Shown here: piece after piece, positions 11,881 through 23,383 of the stretch
Layout of the letters: every line of letters starts with the position of its first letter
Position numbering within the stretch: position 1 is the stretch's first letter
NCBI GenBank assembly: GCA_030549775.1
Contig: CM060175.1
Location: forward strand, 43,031,415-43,095,414
Direction: 5' to 3'
Length of the DNA stretch: 64,000 nt
Source: Tamarix chinensis
Lineage: Eukaryota > Streptophyta > Magnoliopsida > Caryophyllales > Tamaricaceae
Program-made: the position numbers and the translations under genes
Notes under the pieces: model-generated
Told to the model about the DNA's origin: nothing
Database searches by the model: none
Seen by the model: the letters and a program-made list of their open reading frames with translations, nothing else

Positions 11881-14057
11881 TGAAATACCAATATTAGCAC
11901 TTCATTCTTATCATCTAACTCCACCAACTTGTCATTATTCAACATGATACTTATTAGCAACTACATATATTAGATCACATACTTACGTAGGCATATTACT
12001 AATATACCCTTAGGCTCACAATAATATTATTCATGTATTAATAACATAATACATCATAGACAAGCATTTAACATTACCATCAATAATCAAACTCCAACCT
12101 TAAGTATCATATCTACACATGGCACAAAAGCTATCATACTTTTTTTTATCAATTAATATAAACAACCATATATATATATCATACTAGGCACACAAAAAAT
12201 GCATAAGATCATACTAAAATCCCTAATGTGCTGGCATACGTTTTTCCATGCATTTAAATGAGGTTTAACGATTACCTTAATCCTGCAAAAATCGAACCTT
12301 ACCGGTATCCCAGTTAAAGATTCAAAGCTTAATTAGCAACTCAACACCTAAAAATAATATCAACAAGTATTATATTAGAAGTAGGAAATTAAAAAGGATA
12401 AAACTTTATAAAAATTTATTTAATAATAATACACTTTATACCTCAAAATTTAGCCAAATAAATTCCAAAATAATGTGGAGCTCACGCTGCATGAACAACA
12501 TGAGCCACATGTAGATTAAGGTGGGAAGAAAGGGTTCAAAGGTAATGAGGTAGAAGGGAGGAGATATGGCTCGGTTTAAGGACTTTAGGCTAGAAAAGGA
12601 GGTAGATGGGGAAGGATTGGAGGCAAGGTAAGGATGCAGAAGTGAAGAGGGGGTGTAGGTGGAGGCTAAGGATGGTTTCACGGCGGCAGAGGGGGGCGGA
12701 GGCGGTGGCAGCAAGGTGGCGAAGATGGCTGTCAGGCTAGGCGTGGCTGAGAACTAAGAAAAGGAGAGGGGAAAAATGGAGGGGTGTACGGGCTATTTTC
12801 GGGAAAGTAAGGTATGGGGGTGGTAGAGGAGGTTGTAGGGCGTGGAATGGTAGTTTGGGTGGTGACAGAGGTGGCCGGACAGCGGCGAACGGGGCGGTTG
12901 TAGGTAGCTTGGCGATAAGGGAGAAAAGTGGGGAGAAAAAGAAGAGGTGGAGAAGGGAGGAGCTGTAGGGGCTCGAGGGTGGCTTGGGTGCTCTCATGGT
13001 GGTGTAGGGCTGAGGTATAGGGTGGAAGTGGGTGGTGTAGAGGCTTGGTGGGGTGGTTGGAGTGGCGGTTGGCGGCGGCGTGCATAAACCAGGGAAGAAT
13101 GGGGTAGGATGAGAAAGGAGAGAAGAGGGAGGTCGGGGAAAGGGAGATGCTCGAAATATGGGGCAGAAAGGAGGCTGGAGAGGTGAAGAAAAGAAGAGGG
13201 AGAAGAGAAGGGGCAGGTGGCTGGTCGGCAATAGGACGAAGGGTGGTAAGGAGGTGTCGGTTAGTAGGGGAAAGGGAGGGAACAAGAAGGAAAGGAAGAT
13301 GGGCATGCAAGCTGTGGTCCAGGGGTTGGTTTGGTTCGAAATAGGAAAGAAAATGACGGGGAAGGGAGAGGGAGTAGCAGGGAGGTAGGTGGTGGGTGGG
13401 CATGGCAGTTGCAAGTGGCGGCTGGCATGCTCGATCATGGCAGAGGATGGTGGTTGGGAGTGGTTAGACCAGCGCAGGAAAGAAGGGGAGGCCGACCGGT
13501 CCAGCACGAAAGGAAAGAAAGAAAAGAGTGTTGGGTCGGGCGACGTTGCATAGGAGAGGAAGAGGAGGGAAAGGGAGGAGGGAGAGATGGGCCGAGGCCC
13601 AGTACGCAGGGGAGAGGGGAAAGGGCTGGCCTGGCGGGCGGCCCGAAAGAAAAAAAAGGAAAAGAAAGAAAGAAGAAAAAGGAGAAAAAGGAGAAGGAAA
13701 AGAAAAAAGAAAAAAGGAAAATAGAAAAATAGGGGAGAATAATTTAATTTAATTTAGAAAATAATAAAATGTAATATTTTTGATAAATTATTTAATTTAA
13801 TATTTTAATTCATTATAATTTAATATATTGGTTCAAAAGGATAATTTTAGTAAAATATTAGTTTGGAAAATTATTTAATTAAAAATGATGTGATAAAATA
13901 ACAAAATATTTATTTTAAATTTATTCAATACTCCTATCTAAATTTATATACTCAAAAATCCATAAAATAATTAAACTAAATAATTTTAAAAGCTAATTTA
14001 TTCTAAATAAAAGCTATTTATTAAATTAAAGGTTTTTGAAAATTTTAGTGGATTACA

Positions 14058-14331
14058 CATGTCCACTCATTTTATGATTAGCTGGATACAAAACAAAAGG
14101 CATGTTAGGTTAAACCCTTCTAGTTTACTAACAATTATCACTCATTTCATAATTAGAGGCTACCTAAGCTATTGATTTTCATTTCTTCAGTAGTGGATCT
14201 GAGTTTTTTCTTTTTTGTTTCTGAATCAAGGTTTTCAAGTACCAAAAACCATTTAAAACTCAGAGGAAAAATAATTTGAAACTAAGTTTTATGAAAATAA
14301 AGTGCGAAGAACCTAAGCTCTTATACCAATT
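14058..14331 (-). pseudogene. T1 5' leader with primer binding site and gag start
   Basis: This short piece links T1's 5' LTR to the displaced gag. On the minus strand the LTR end (GTGTTATA) is followed by TTGGTATAAGAGC (14329-14317), which matches the TGGTATCAGAGC primer binding site complementary to initiator methionine tRNA, with one to two changes. Going lower, the frame reaches HKMSGH and, once the solo LTR and one TSD copy are removed, runs into VSNLEEAF. The exact start codon is unclear. Confidence 0.75.
14317..14329 (-). promoter_or_regulatory. Primer binding site of T1 (initiator tRNA-Met type)
   Basis: TTGGTATAAGAGC on the minus strand lies two bases after the 5' LTR end. It differs from the usual TGGTATCAGAGC by what looks like a C-to-A/T decay change. 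It fixes both the orientation of T1 and the edge of its 5' LTR. Confidence 0.8.
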
Positions 14332-14959
14332 TATAACACCCATAAAATTCACTAATAAAAAAAAAATTATTTTAAGTAGATGAACATTCAAACATAAGAG
14401 GGGTTTTACCACCATAATCAGTATAAGTTTGGCCCTAGACCATCTTTATACCAACTACAAGGCAAACTAAAATAGTATGAAAACCATGATAAGTGTAGTA
14501 TAAGAACAATCCATATTATACAAAAGAGTTAGGTGTTTGCAGTAAAAGGAATACTATAATACATAAATAAATTTTCAACTAAAAATTAACAAGAAGAAAA
14601 CCAGTTAAAAAAAAACTGTATGTCACACTCTCAAATCCTTTACCCTTGGTCACAATAGCATTAGTTTGTCCTGATCATAGCATCGTGTGCAACAAAGTCA
14701 TCTAGCGAGTCCTCATTCACCTACACAGGCTCAGAAGGGGTCTCTGCTCATGGAAATAAAAAACACCCATAATAGGGGTGATCAGTACCCTATGTAGTGA
14801 ATAAGTTAACAATATAGTCAAGAAGGTTATAGAGATCAATATCACCACAATAAGGGATGATATATGCATAAGAAGATCATATTGACTCATGTATTATTAA
14901 CTAAACATAAGGTATTCATATAATAATAATAAAATCATGATTTTATCCATATTAGTTTT

Positions 14960-15250
14960 TGGGATCCCACTATTTTCAATCTGTTGATTGATAATCAAGG
15001 TACAACCCTAGGGTAGAATACTCCTAGCCACTATTCTCTTCAATGGATCGGTGATAAATGTACAACCAATCTTGATCCACATGGTATTCTATGGAAGTAA
15101 TTATTGTCTTACCATGGGTTATTATCATCCAATATTTTAATTTATTTGAGTTTGAGACCCCACTATTCTCATCGATGGGACAATATAGGGTATAACTTCT
15201 AGGGTAAGATGCTCATGACCACTATTCTCATCGGTGGATCAACAGGTACA
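14960..15250 (-). repeat. Degenerate hairpin arrays in T1 5' LTR
   Basis: Same module as in the solo LTRs: CCACTATTCTCTTCAATGGATCGG and CCACTATTCTCATCGGTGGATC, with a variable hairpin at 15008-15027 where CTAGG pairs with CCTAG. The T-A for C-G exchange relative to solo LTR 1 (CCAGG/CCTGG) keeps the pairing. A second hairpin (near 15200) has lost part of its pairing. Confidence 0.75.
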
Positions 15251-17179
15251 ACTAGGCCTAAATCAAATGATCTTCCACTCTAATTGATTACTTTATTATT
15301 CATGTTTTTATCTATTTTAGGTTTAACACACAACCATGTACACCTATCCCATCCATGACACCTTCCTTGCTACTATCCCAAGACAAACCTGTTCCCCTTT
15401 AAAACCCTAATTTCACAACTATGGTACATCCTCACCTACAATGTCTCTTTTTAGTCTCTAATCTATCTAGAAAACCCTAAAATGTCATTAGAATCCCCTA
15501 TTCAAGGGTCATGGCCTATTATGCCCAATTTCTACATATGATAATAACTAACCTCTAGAGTTACTCCTAAAAACCCTAATTTCTCCTGGTTGTCCTAACC
15601 CCTCCTCTATTTCTTATCTAGCCCTCAATTTTCATACCCATGCATATAATAATATGGTTAACCATAAAATAGAATATTGTAGCCTAACTCCCTCGTTTTA
15701 CACATGTGATAACACTCTTCCTATTCGAGCCCCTTCGAAACACTAATTCCTTAGTTTGGTTGTAACTACTTCCCTATATCATGTATAGCTACTAAATTTG
15801 GTAAGCATTCCCAGAATGTGATGTTTAACATAATACTATAAGGTTATAGTTCTAATCCCCCACTTTTTACATGCAATAATAGCTCACTGCAAGGGTTTCG
15901 TGCATTGGCCTCCTAAAACCCTAATTCCACCTTTTGGTCATATCTCCTCCTTTAGTGTTCAAAGGACTTCCTAAATCTACATGGCTACCCAAAAGTGCCA
16001 TATTTAACCCCATATCCACTTTCTAGTACAAAACCCTCACTCTACTCACATATGATCATAACTTCCCTTAGGTTTTACTCACCCCATTTATGGTTATTTA
16101 CCTTCACACTATACTTACCATAAACCTACCTATTTCTTCCTCATTTATTTTCTTATAGTATATCCAAACTATTTTAGGACAATTTACACCCTAAAGTAGC
16201 TTATATTTCACTTTTTAAGATATTGGCTAAAATGCCTCTAGGTTTTTAAAAACCTTAGCTAAGTTACAAGGCATCCAACATAAAGTCTCCTCAAACTTTC
16301 CACACATGCAATATCATAAAATATGGATATACTTCAACACTTGAAATCAATATAATCATAACCACACAACTTCTTACCTTTAGCTATTATCAAGCTAATC
16401 TGCACATACAACACTAGAGTCATTTATCATTTTATGCATGTCATCACATAATACGGAGTAAGGATATATTTTAACAAAAATAAAATCTTAGCTATGATTG
16501 TATCCATATCGGAGAGGCTATGGTCTCTAAGCACGAACAACCTATGCCTCCTCTTCTGCTATCACCAGAATAAAACCTAGAAAATAGGAATATACACAAT
16601 TTATATTTTCTTTTCTTTTATTTTTTTTAAAAGAACAAAAGGGAACCTAGCCTAAGGAAATATTTAAGAGGAGAAAGTAAGTGGAGGTGACCAAAATGAG
16701 GGAGAAAAATAGTGCAAGAATTGTGACAACGATGGTTCATTTTAGTGGAAAGGGGTGAGGGTTTCCATCTCAAAGTTGAGAGGGTGGGGGTGGCACTAGG
16801 ACTGGCTAGAGTTGGTGATGGTTAGTTGTGGTGGAGTTGGTGGTCGGTGGTGGTGTAGGGTGGCAAATAATTGAGAAGGAGAAGGAGAAAGGGGAAAGAT
16901 AAAAGGGAAAAAGGAGGTTTTTGAGGTGGTGGAAGTAGTGGCTAGGAAAAGTGTAGCCTGCAACTAGTGTAGGAACGTGAGAAGAGAAAAAAGGAAGGAG
17001 GATGGAAAAGGGGTGGCTTTATGGGTGAGGGTAGGGCATAGGAAGGGAAGAAAGATGGTAAGGGGGTGGATGGGCATTGACCGTGGTGCTCGACACTAGT
17101 GCTAGTAGGGATGAGGGAGGTGAGAAAAACTAGGGAGGTGCAATTGGTGGAGAGGAGAGGAAAGGGGAGCTCTGGGGGG

Positions 17180-17187
17180 TATTTATA
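17180..17187 (-). promoter_or_regulatory. TATA box of T1 5' LTR
   Basis: TATAAATA on the minus strand, inside a CCCCCC-flanked context found at the same place in T1's 3' LTR (4055-4062), solo LTR 2 (21660-21667) and solo LTR 4 (48286-48293). Its repeated position between a GC/pyrimidine-rich upstream block and the leader supports a role as the LTR promoter. Confidence 0.6.
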
Positions 17188-17994
17188 AGTGAGGGTAAGG
17201 CTAAGGGAGAGTGGAAGAAGACAAGAGGCCCTACAATCTTGGCATACATAGCTGTAGGAATAGGGGGAAGATGGTTGTAGGTGGAAAGGGAGGGTATAGG
17301 TGTAAGGTAGGGGAGTAGGGATATAGTGTAACACCCCCAAAATTTACTACTGAAAAATTTCGTTTAAATCAAAAAGGTTTAGAGGAAGAGAAAGATAAAA
17401 CTGTAAACTCGGGGGCGTTACCGCCACACTTAGTACCAGACCAGTACACTTCTACCGTTCCAGTACTAAGTGCTAAGGCTAAAACCAAACAACATCAAGT
17501 GCGAAATATTAAAGCATGTGTCAACATTTGACATAAATCATTAACAAAACACAAGTCAAGTAGTAATTAGAATACAGTTTTGGATTACAACTTAAGAGTA
17601 CGATTTCAAACATGATGCGTAGTATAAAATACGGCTAAATAAAACAAGTCCCGAAGGATCAATATCTAGATTGTGTACTCACTCAAGTCAAGCCTTCCAC
17701 CTCAAAATAGTACCCGATCATGAACCTGCACATGAGGTCTGCTCCCCACCATCGGTGGATCATCGCAGGACCCATTCAATCAAGGTAGTATCAGTACGAG
17801 TCCAATATTGAGTAAGGTAGCGAGTGCGCTAAGGCCAAGTATAAAATCATACCACATAATACACATAGCACAATCATATAGGCAACATGCGATATCACAC
17901 ATGATAAGGCCTTATTACTTTCCCGGTGACATTATTCTTTATTCTCATTAATAATATGTTCATTCCATACATATTCTTTAATAGTCCATGTGAG

Positions 17995-18730
17995 TGCAGG
18001 AACCCCACTATTATAGCCGGTGGGCCGAAAGTATACACACAGGGCAGAATGCCTCTGACCATTATTATAGCCGGTGGACTGGAAGTAAACATACAGGGCA
18101 GAACGCCTCTGACCACTATTCTTACCGGTGGATCTGACTGGCCCCGACTGGCCCCGACTCACATGGTGTTTCGCTGTAAGTATTTAGTATTTTTCCCATG
18201 GACTAACTTATTTACTTTGGTTTGTCGAGCACGAAATCCCCCACTATTATAGCCGTTGGACCGGAAGATAAACACATAGGGCAGAACGCCTTTGACCACT
18301 ATTATTGCCGGTGGACCGGAACGAAACGCACAGGGCAGAACGCCTCTGACCACTATTCTTACCGGTGGATCGGACTAGCCCCGACTGGCCCCGACTCACA
18401 TGGTGTTTCGCTGTAAGTATTTAGTATTTTTCCCATGGATTAACTTATTTACTTTGGTTTTTCGAGCATGAAATCCCCCACTATTATAGCCGTTGGACCG
18501 GAAGATAAACACATAGGGCAGAACGCCTTTGACCACTATTATTGCCGGTGGACCGGAACGAAACGCACAGGGCAGAACGCCTCTGACCACTATTATTGCC
18601 GGTGGACCGGAACGAAACACACAGGGCGGAATGCCTCTGACAACTATTATTGCCGGTGGACCGGAATTAAACACACAGGGTAGAACGCCTCTGACCACTA
18701 TTATTTTCTGGTGGACCGGACTGGGCTCGG
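17995..18730 (-). repeat. Hairpin arrays with a 237-bp higher-order duplication in solo LTR 2
   Basis: Three arrays of about 52-bp units (near 18000-18150, 18238-18390, 18475-18730). Each unit combines CCACTATTATTGCCGGTGGACCGG with CAGGGCAGAACGCCTCTG (for example 18094-18111), which on the element strand can fold as CAG(A)GGC with GCCCTG around a 5-base loop. The stretch beginning CATGGTGTTTCGCTG occurs at 18162 and again at 18399, so a 237-bp block containing an array start and its spacer is duplicated in tandem and nearly identical. Confidence 0.88.
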
Positions 18731-18839
18731 TTCAACAATATTTTGCTTTACGTGATTAATGTCTTATCCGTGTCTTATTAAATAACATTCCACCGTTGAC
18801 ATGCATGTCATCTATGTTCTACCTATTTTCTTTCAAGAG

Positions 18840-19926
18840 GGCCCGTCCCATATTTTGAGACTCCTGCACCCCTTATCACACCCTGACATTCTTTCCCCCT
18901 TATGCTCACACCTAATGAAAGACTAACCCCTGAGGGTGTAGGTTAAGCCCAATGCCCGATGACATCGATCTTGCCCATTCTCGACCTCTAGGGTTTTCCT
19001 CTTGGACACCCTAGTTGGACCTATGTGGCCCAACCTCTTCTCGCTTACCTTACCATTACTTATTCTTCACCCCATATTTCACCCTTATTAGATCAAACCC
19101 CAAGGCATATCATTTTATTCCTCGACCTCACATATGACCGGCATAACCCTAGTTGGCCACATCAAACCCTAGCACCTTACTTCTTCCACAAGTAACCTCT
19201 CTCTTTTTATCCCCAAGTCTCTTCTTTCACATGGAAACCCATACTCATCTTTTATATAATAGAATTCTCACTCTTAACCCATACTCCACCCTTCCTTAAT
19301 CATTCTTACTTTTACACTTCCCAAATTTTCACTTTCTCCCCAAAACCCTAATCGGGTCCTTTATACACCCTTGCACCAACCTACGTACTATTTTCCATCC
19401 CAAGTCTCCAATCACTCCACAACTCTCCCATTCTCTTATTTACACCCTAATTCAACTTTTCTCACGTAAGATTCACCCCCATGTAAGATTTAGGCATCCC
19501 ATGCAAACACCCCAAGTCACCATGCAGATTTTAAGACTCCCATGCATGGTTCCCAACTCTCGTTTATTTTGGACATTCCTCCCACTTGAATCTTCTCTCA
19601 TGGATCATGAGGTACTCAGGTCAACCTCATATCCCCCTTAGTGAACTCACTTCCCATTCCTTTTTTTGTTATCCTTTTATTCCCAATTCATATTACCAAT
19701 TACCCTAACATGCATGTCCTAGAGGGCCATATCATAACACATCCAAAACATCATATGTATACATGTCATGCTCATGACATAGAAATCACATACAACATAC
19801 CTCAATCTCCAAGCTGCGCTACACATAAGACAAGTTATCCACAAATCATATAATACATGGCATAGCATGTCATACACAACATTCAACACATCCATGTCAC
19901 ACATAGCACAAGGCCATAGCTTTGTC
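18840..19926. other. Spacer of solo LTR 2 without recognised features
   Basis: Pyrimidine-rich on the plus strand with scattered CCCTAA words and CATG-containing stretches (CATGCATG near 19541). No tandem order comparable with the minisatellites at this place in solo LTRs 1 and 4 was visible, and no coding frame of note. Confidence 0.5.
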
Positions 19927-20199
19927 CTTACCTAAGGCGACGCCGGGCTTGGAGCACGATCCTCTAACTCCTTAGGGCTTTGGTTAGGATTACCTATAAA
20001 AAAGGAAAAAATTCTAAGTATTAGTTTCCCTTGAAAGTACCATCAACCCTTATTCTAGTTTAGGATTAGGGTTCTTATTACTAAAGGGGGTATTATACAA
20101 AAACTAGGGTTTTCACCTTAAAATTAGTATACTAAATATTACTAGTCAAAATATATTTATTTTTGATACTTATTGTTACACTTATATTCTTAGACCCTT

Positions 20200-20795
20200 T
20201 AGCTCTATTCTTATAGTAATAATGTTCATGCTAACTATAGAAAAATAGTGATAATAATAATAATAATAAAACTAATAACAGTGACACTAATGTTTATAGT
20301 GATAGAAACCCTAGCGCTTTTTAAGGCTAAGTCTAATAATAGTGTTAGAGTTAAAATAATAATATACTAATTACAATACCAACAAGTAAAATATTCCTAA
20401 GGATGATAATGATAAAGGTTGTATATTTTTGAATAGTAATAATATAAGGGTTCAAATGTTTTTGTCACAATAATAGAAATAAAATAAGGATAATAGTAAT
20501 AATAGTAATAACTAATAATGATACCATAGTAATGATGTTAGTGTTAAAGGCATTAGGAATAATATTAAATGGTAAGGTACTAAGGTTTAAGTATTCTTCT
20601 TATTTAACAAATAAATGATAACACACCAACTTCGAGTTAAATAACATTGATCATAATAAAAGTAGTAGTAATAATAACAATAATGATAAAGGTGTTAAGT
20701 ATAATAATAATGATAATGATAATAATAATAACAATAACAATAACAATAATAACAACCAAGTAAGGTTAGGTTAAGTAATAATAATATTAATAATG

Positions 20796-20831
<36 letters not shown>

Positions 20832-21000
20832 GTAATAATGTTAAGTATAATATAGAAGATAACAATCGAAAAGAATAATAGTAATATAAGAGTCCCAATA
20901 TTTACACTAAAAGTGGTAATGGTCAAGTTAGTACTAGTAAGAAAATAATAATATTAATAATAGTAGTAGTAGTAATAATAATGATAATATTAAGTATAAT
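20200..21000. repeat. (TAA)n/(ATA)n trinucleotide field in solo LTR 2
   Basis: Imperfect TAA/ATA/ATG triplets, with the purest run at about 20793-20830. The same LTR position in solo LTR 4 has (ATT)n on the plus strand, the complement, so the field is an inherited part of the LTR and not a new expansion. A minus-strand leucine/tyrosine-rich open frame (20695-20898) is a by-product. Confidence 0.85.
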
Positions 21001-22586
21001 ATCATTAATGGTAGTTAAAATCAGTAACAGTTATAGAAAGGAGATATTAGGGTTTGGGTAAGTTGGAAACCACCTAAGGTCGGTGGTGGTCCGACGGCGG
21101 TGTGTGACGGCGACAGCGGCAGCGGTGGAGGAGGAAGAGAAGGGAAAAGATCAAGGTGGGGGCTGGATGGAAGGAGGAAAAGAGAAGTTTGAGGTGGGGG
21201 AAGGAGCAGCAGGTGAAGGGGAGTGGAATGAGGGTGGTGGCGTGGTAGGGGGCGGCGGCGCGCGGTGGTTGGCACGGCGGCCGAGGGTGGTGGCAAATGG
21301 GGGAGGTAGAAGGAGAGGGAGGCAGGGGGAGATGAAGTTGTGGGAAGGTAGGGGAGGGTCTGCTGGACTTTTTGGAGGGTGGTGGAGGTGTTGGCAGAGG
21401 CGGAATTGGCGGTGGAAGGCGGTGCAAGGGGCGACGATGGCTGAAGGTGGTGGTTTCGGGATGGGAACTTTGCACGGCCAGGGCGACACATGCAGGGAAA
21501 GGCGGAGGGTGGTGGTGGCTTGGTTTTGTCGAGGGAGGTGCAAGGACGATCATGGTGGGCAGCGGTGGCGGCGGAAAGCTCATCTTTTTGAGGCGGCGGA
21601 GAGGCAGGGTTTTGGGGCAAAATCAAAGGAGGGAGCTGATTATGGCTGCCAAAGGGGGGTATTTATAGGCAATTGGGAGGTGGAAAACGACAAGGGAAGA
21701 AAGAGATGAGCGGGGTGGGTGTGGCAGGACTACTGGCCGGTGGTGCAGTCCTGCCATGGCAGGTTAGGTCGGGGGAAAGAGATGCACGCGGGAAGGGGAG
21801 AGATAGGCTTGGTCGGGGTCAAAAAGAGGAAGAAAAACGATAGGGAGAGGGGCAGGGAAGGACAACCGGCGGTGTAGAGGTGGCCGGCGTGCGCAAAGAT
21901 GCAGGTCGGGCTGTGGCGGCATGGGGGAAGAAGAAGGAAGGGAAAGGAGGAGGACCGGCGGTCCAGGGGAGGAAAAGAAAAAGAAGGGGGGACCGGCCGG
22001 TTCGGCAACGGTCAAACGCTTAGTAGAACGCGACACTTTGGTAAATTTTCGGACAAAGCGTGGCGTTGGGTTGTCAGTAGGCAACGATTATCTTCAGAAA
22101 TCAGAACGCAGCGTCTCAGCGGAAGGAGGGCCAAAATGCTGCGTTTGGCTGCACGGGGGGCGTCGAACGGCACTGGGCCGCGGGGGAGAAAGGAGAAGGA
22201 AGGAGGGAGTTGGGCCGCGGGCTGGCCCAACCGACGAAAATAAGGAGGAAAGGAAAGGAGAAGAAGAAAAAGGAAAAGAAAGGAAAAGAGGAAAAAGAAG
22301 ATTTTAATTATTTTTATTTTATATAAATAATTAAGGTATTTCTCTTAGGCACCTAGAGTAAGAATATTTTAATATTCAAATGAAAAAAAATATTAAACCT
22401 CCTTTTTAGGCTAATTTAGGGCCCTAAAAAAATATTCCTCATTTATAAATTATTTGAAAAATTCTTATTAATTTGCCCTACATAATCCCTCTTAATCTAC
22501 TAGAGCAATAAATTAAATCAATTCCCCAATAATCCTTATTTAATGACATATTTCCAAAAGAATTACTTTTGGCGTATTTCATATAG

Positions 22587-23212
22587 GGGTAGAGGTGTAG
22601 GGTGTAGGACATAGGCCAGCATGCATGACCATACATGGTTGAGAGGCGAAACATAGGAATGATGGATAGGGTGCAGAGGTGCAATTGTAGGAAGACAAAT
22701 ATAAGGGAGAAGGCAACAAGAGGAAGGGGATAGATGTGAGGATGACTAAAGGGAGAAAAAGGGGAAGAAGAAAAGAAAATAAATAAAATAAAAAAATAAG
22801 GGGGACGGGCTTGGTGGTTGGGGTAGGAGAGAGGAAAGAAAGAAAAGGGGCCTAAGCCACCCGGGAGGAGAAGAAAGGAAAGAAAAAAAGGGAGGGCATA
22901 GGTCTGAGAATCGTGCAGCCTAGGAAGAAGGAGGGGAAAAAGAAAAAAATAAAGGAGAGAAAAAGAAAGGAAGAAAAAGGAAAACAAGGAAAAATGAAAA
23001 AAAAAAGAGGAAAAAAGGTGAAGGATGTTTTTAGGTGTAGGATTAAGGTTTGATTTTAGAATAAAATTTTGATTTAGTTCTAAAAAATGAAAAATTAATA
23101 TAAATTGCCTATAATTAATTTAGGATCATGAAATAAAATAAAATTTAAAAATTGATTTAAATAAATTTGTTGATGAATAAAATTTTGGATTTCAAAGTTT
23201 CAGGGTATTACA
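22587..23212 (-). repeat. T1 5' LTR, distal part
   Basis: Continues T1's 5' LTR after solo LTR 2. GGGCATAGG...CATGCATGACCATACATGGTTGAGAGG matches the 3' LTR near 4206-4250. On the minus strand the LTR starts TGTAATACCCTGAAAC at 23212. The next five bases, ACCTT (23213-23217), are T1's right TSD copy; the G1 3' LTR shows the uncut site as GGCTACCTTAGTG near 35702-35714. T1's 5' LTR is 3,621 bp without the insert (14332-17326 plus 22587-23212). Confidence 0.88.
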
Positions 23213-23217
23213 ACCTT

Positions 23218-23332
23218 AGTGTACTAATTACTAAGGTTTGGTCAAAGATCTAGTTGGCTATATACGGCATGGATGATGATGTGGTGTAACATATGTTGAG
23301 AATTATTGAAATCTAATACAAGTGAAATACTT

Positions 23333-23383
<51 letters not shown>

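Larger units (their letters stand above)
8690..14057 (-). mobile_element. Solo LTR 1, 5,368 bp, minus strand, TSD CATGT
   Basis: The low-coordinate end is TGTAATACCCCC and the high end is GTGGATTACA, flanked by CATGT at 8685-8689 and CATGT at 14058-14062. Without it, T1 gag is continuous. On its own strand the element starts TGTAATCCACTAAAAT and ends TTTTGGGGGTATTACA. It has no PBS, polypurine tract or pol, so it is a solo LTR left by recombination between two LTRs, or an intact single LTR-like unit. Order on its strand: AT-rich start (14057-13740), GA/CT-biased block (13735-12430), 30-bp minisatellite (11880-10480), hairpin arrays (9790-9312) and a conserved tail with GTGTGGCGGTAATATCC (minus strand of 8790-8774). 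The middle keeps many CpGs, pointing to a younger insertion than T1. Confidence 0.9.
14332..17326 (-). repeat. T1 5' LTR, proximal part
   Basis: On the minus strand the LTR ends GTGAATTTTATGGGTGTTATA, the deaminated form of the GGGTGTTACA end seen in the other copies. Going up in coordinate it holds two degenerate hairpin arrays (about 14960-15065 and 15165-15250), an AT-rich, CCCTAA-rich region (15300-16500), and a GA-rich promoter block with GGGGGGTATTTATA (TATAAATA on the minus strand, 17180-17187). It is cut at 17326 by solo LTR 2. It is poor in CpG compared with the nested solo LTR, as expected for an older copy. Confidence 0.85.
17327..22581 (-). mobile_element. Solo LTR 2, 5,255 bp, minus strand, TSD TATAG
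   Basis: Ends are TGTAACACCCCC (low) and GGCGTATTTCA (high), flanked by TATAG at 17322-17326 and 22582-22586; removing it rejoins T1's 5' LTR (AGTAGGGATATAG to GGGTAGAGGTG). Order on its own strand: AT-rich start, GC-rich promoter (22240-21670), TATAAATA (21667-21660), GC-rich leader (21640-21060), trinucleotide field (21000-20200), splice-donor-like CTTAGGTAAG (19937-19927), pyrimidine/CCCTAA-rich spacer, hairpin arrays (18730-17995), conserved tail. The leader is very CpG-rich (GGCGGCGGCGCGCGGTGG-like runs near 21250), which suggests a recent insertion. Long proline-rich open frames here are not conserved with solo LTR 4 and are not called. Confidence 0.92.

Noticed and set aside
17895..18759. 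Open frames with repeated 'GPPAIIVVRG' or 'AGGPERN' peptides on both strands
   Set aside because: Translations of the hairpin repeat units in arbitrary frames; they shift between copies and have no known domain.
20695..20898. Leucine/tyrosine-rich frame
   Set aside because: Direct product of the TAA/ATA trinucleotide field.
21021..21709. Long proline-, serine- or glycine-rich open frames on both strands in solo LTR 2 (also 12436-13752, 21730-22307, 47655-48949)
   Set aside because: They arise from strongly biased GA/CT-rich LTR promoter and leader sequence, overlap in several frames, and the frames differ between homologous LTRs.
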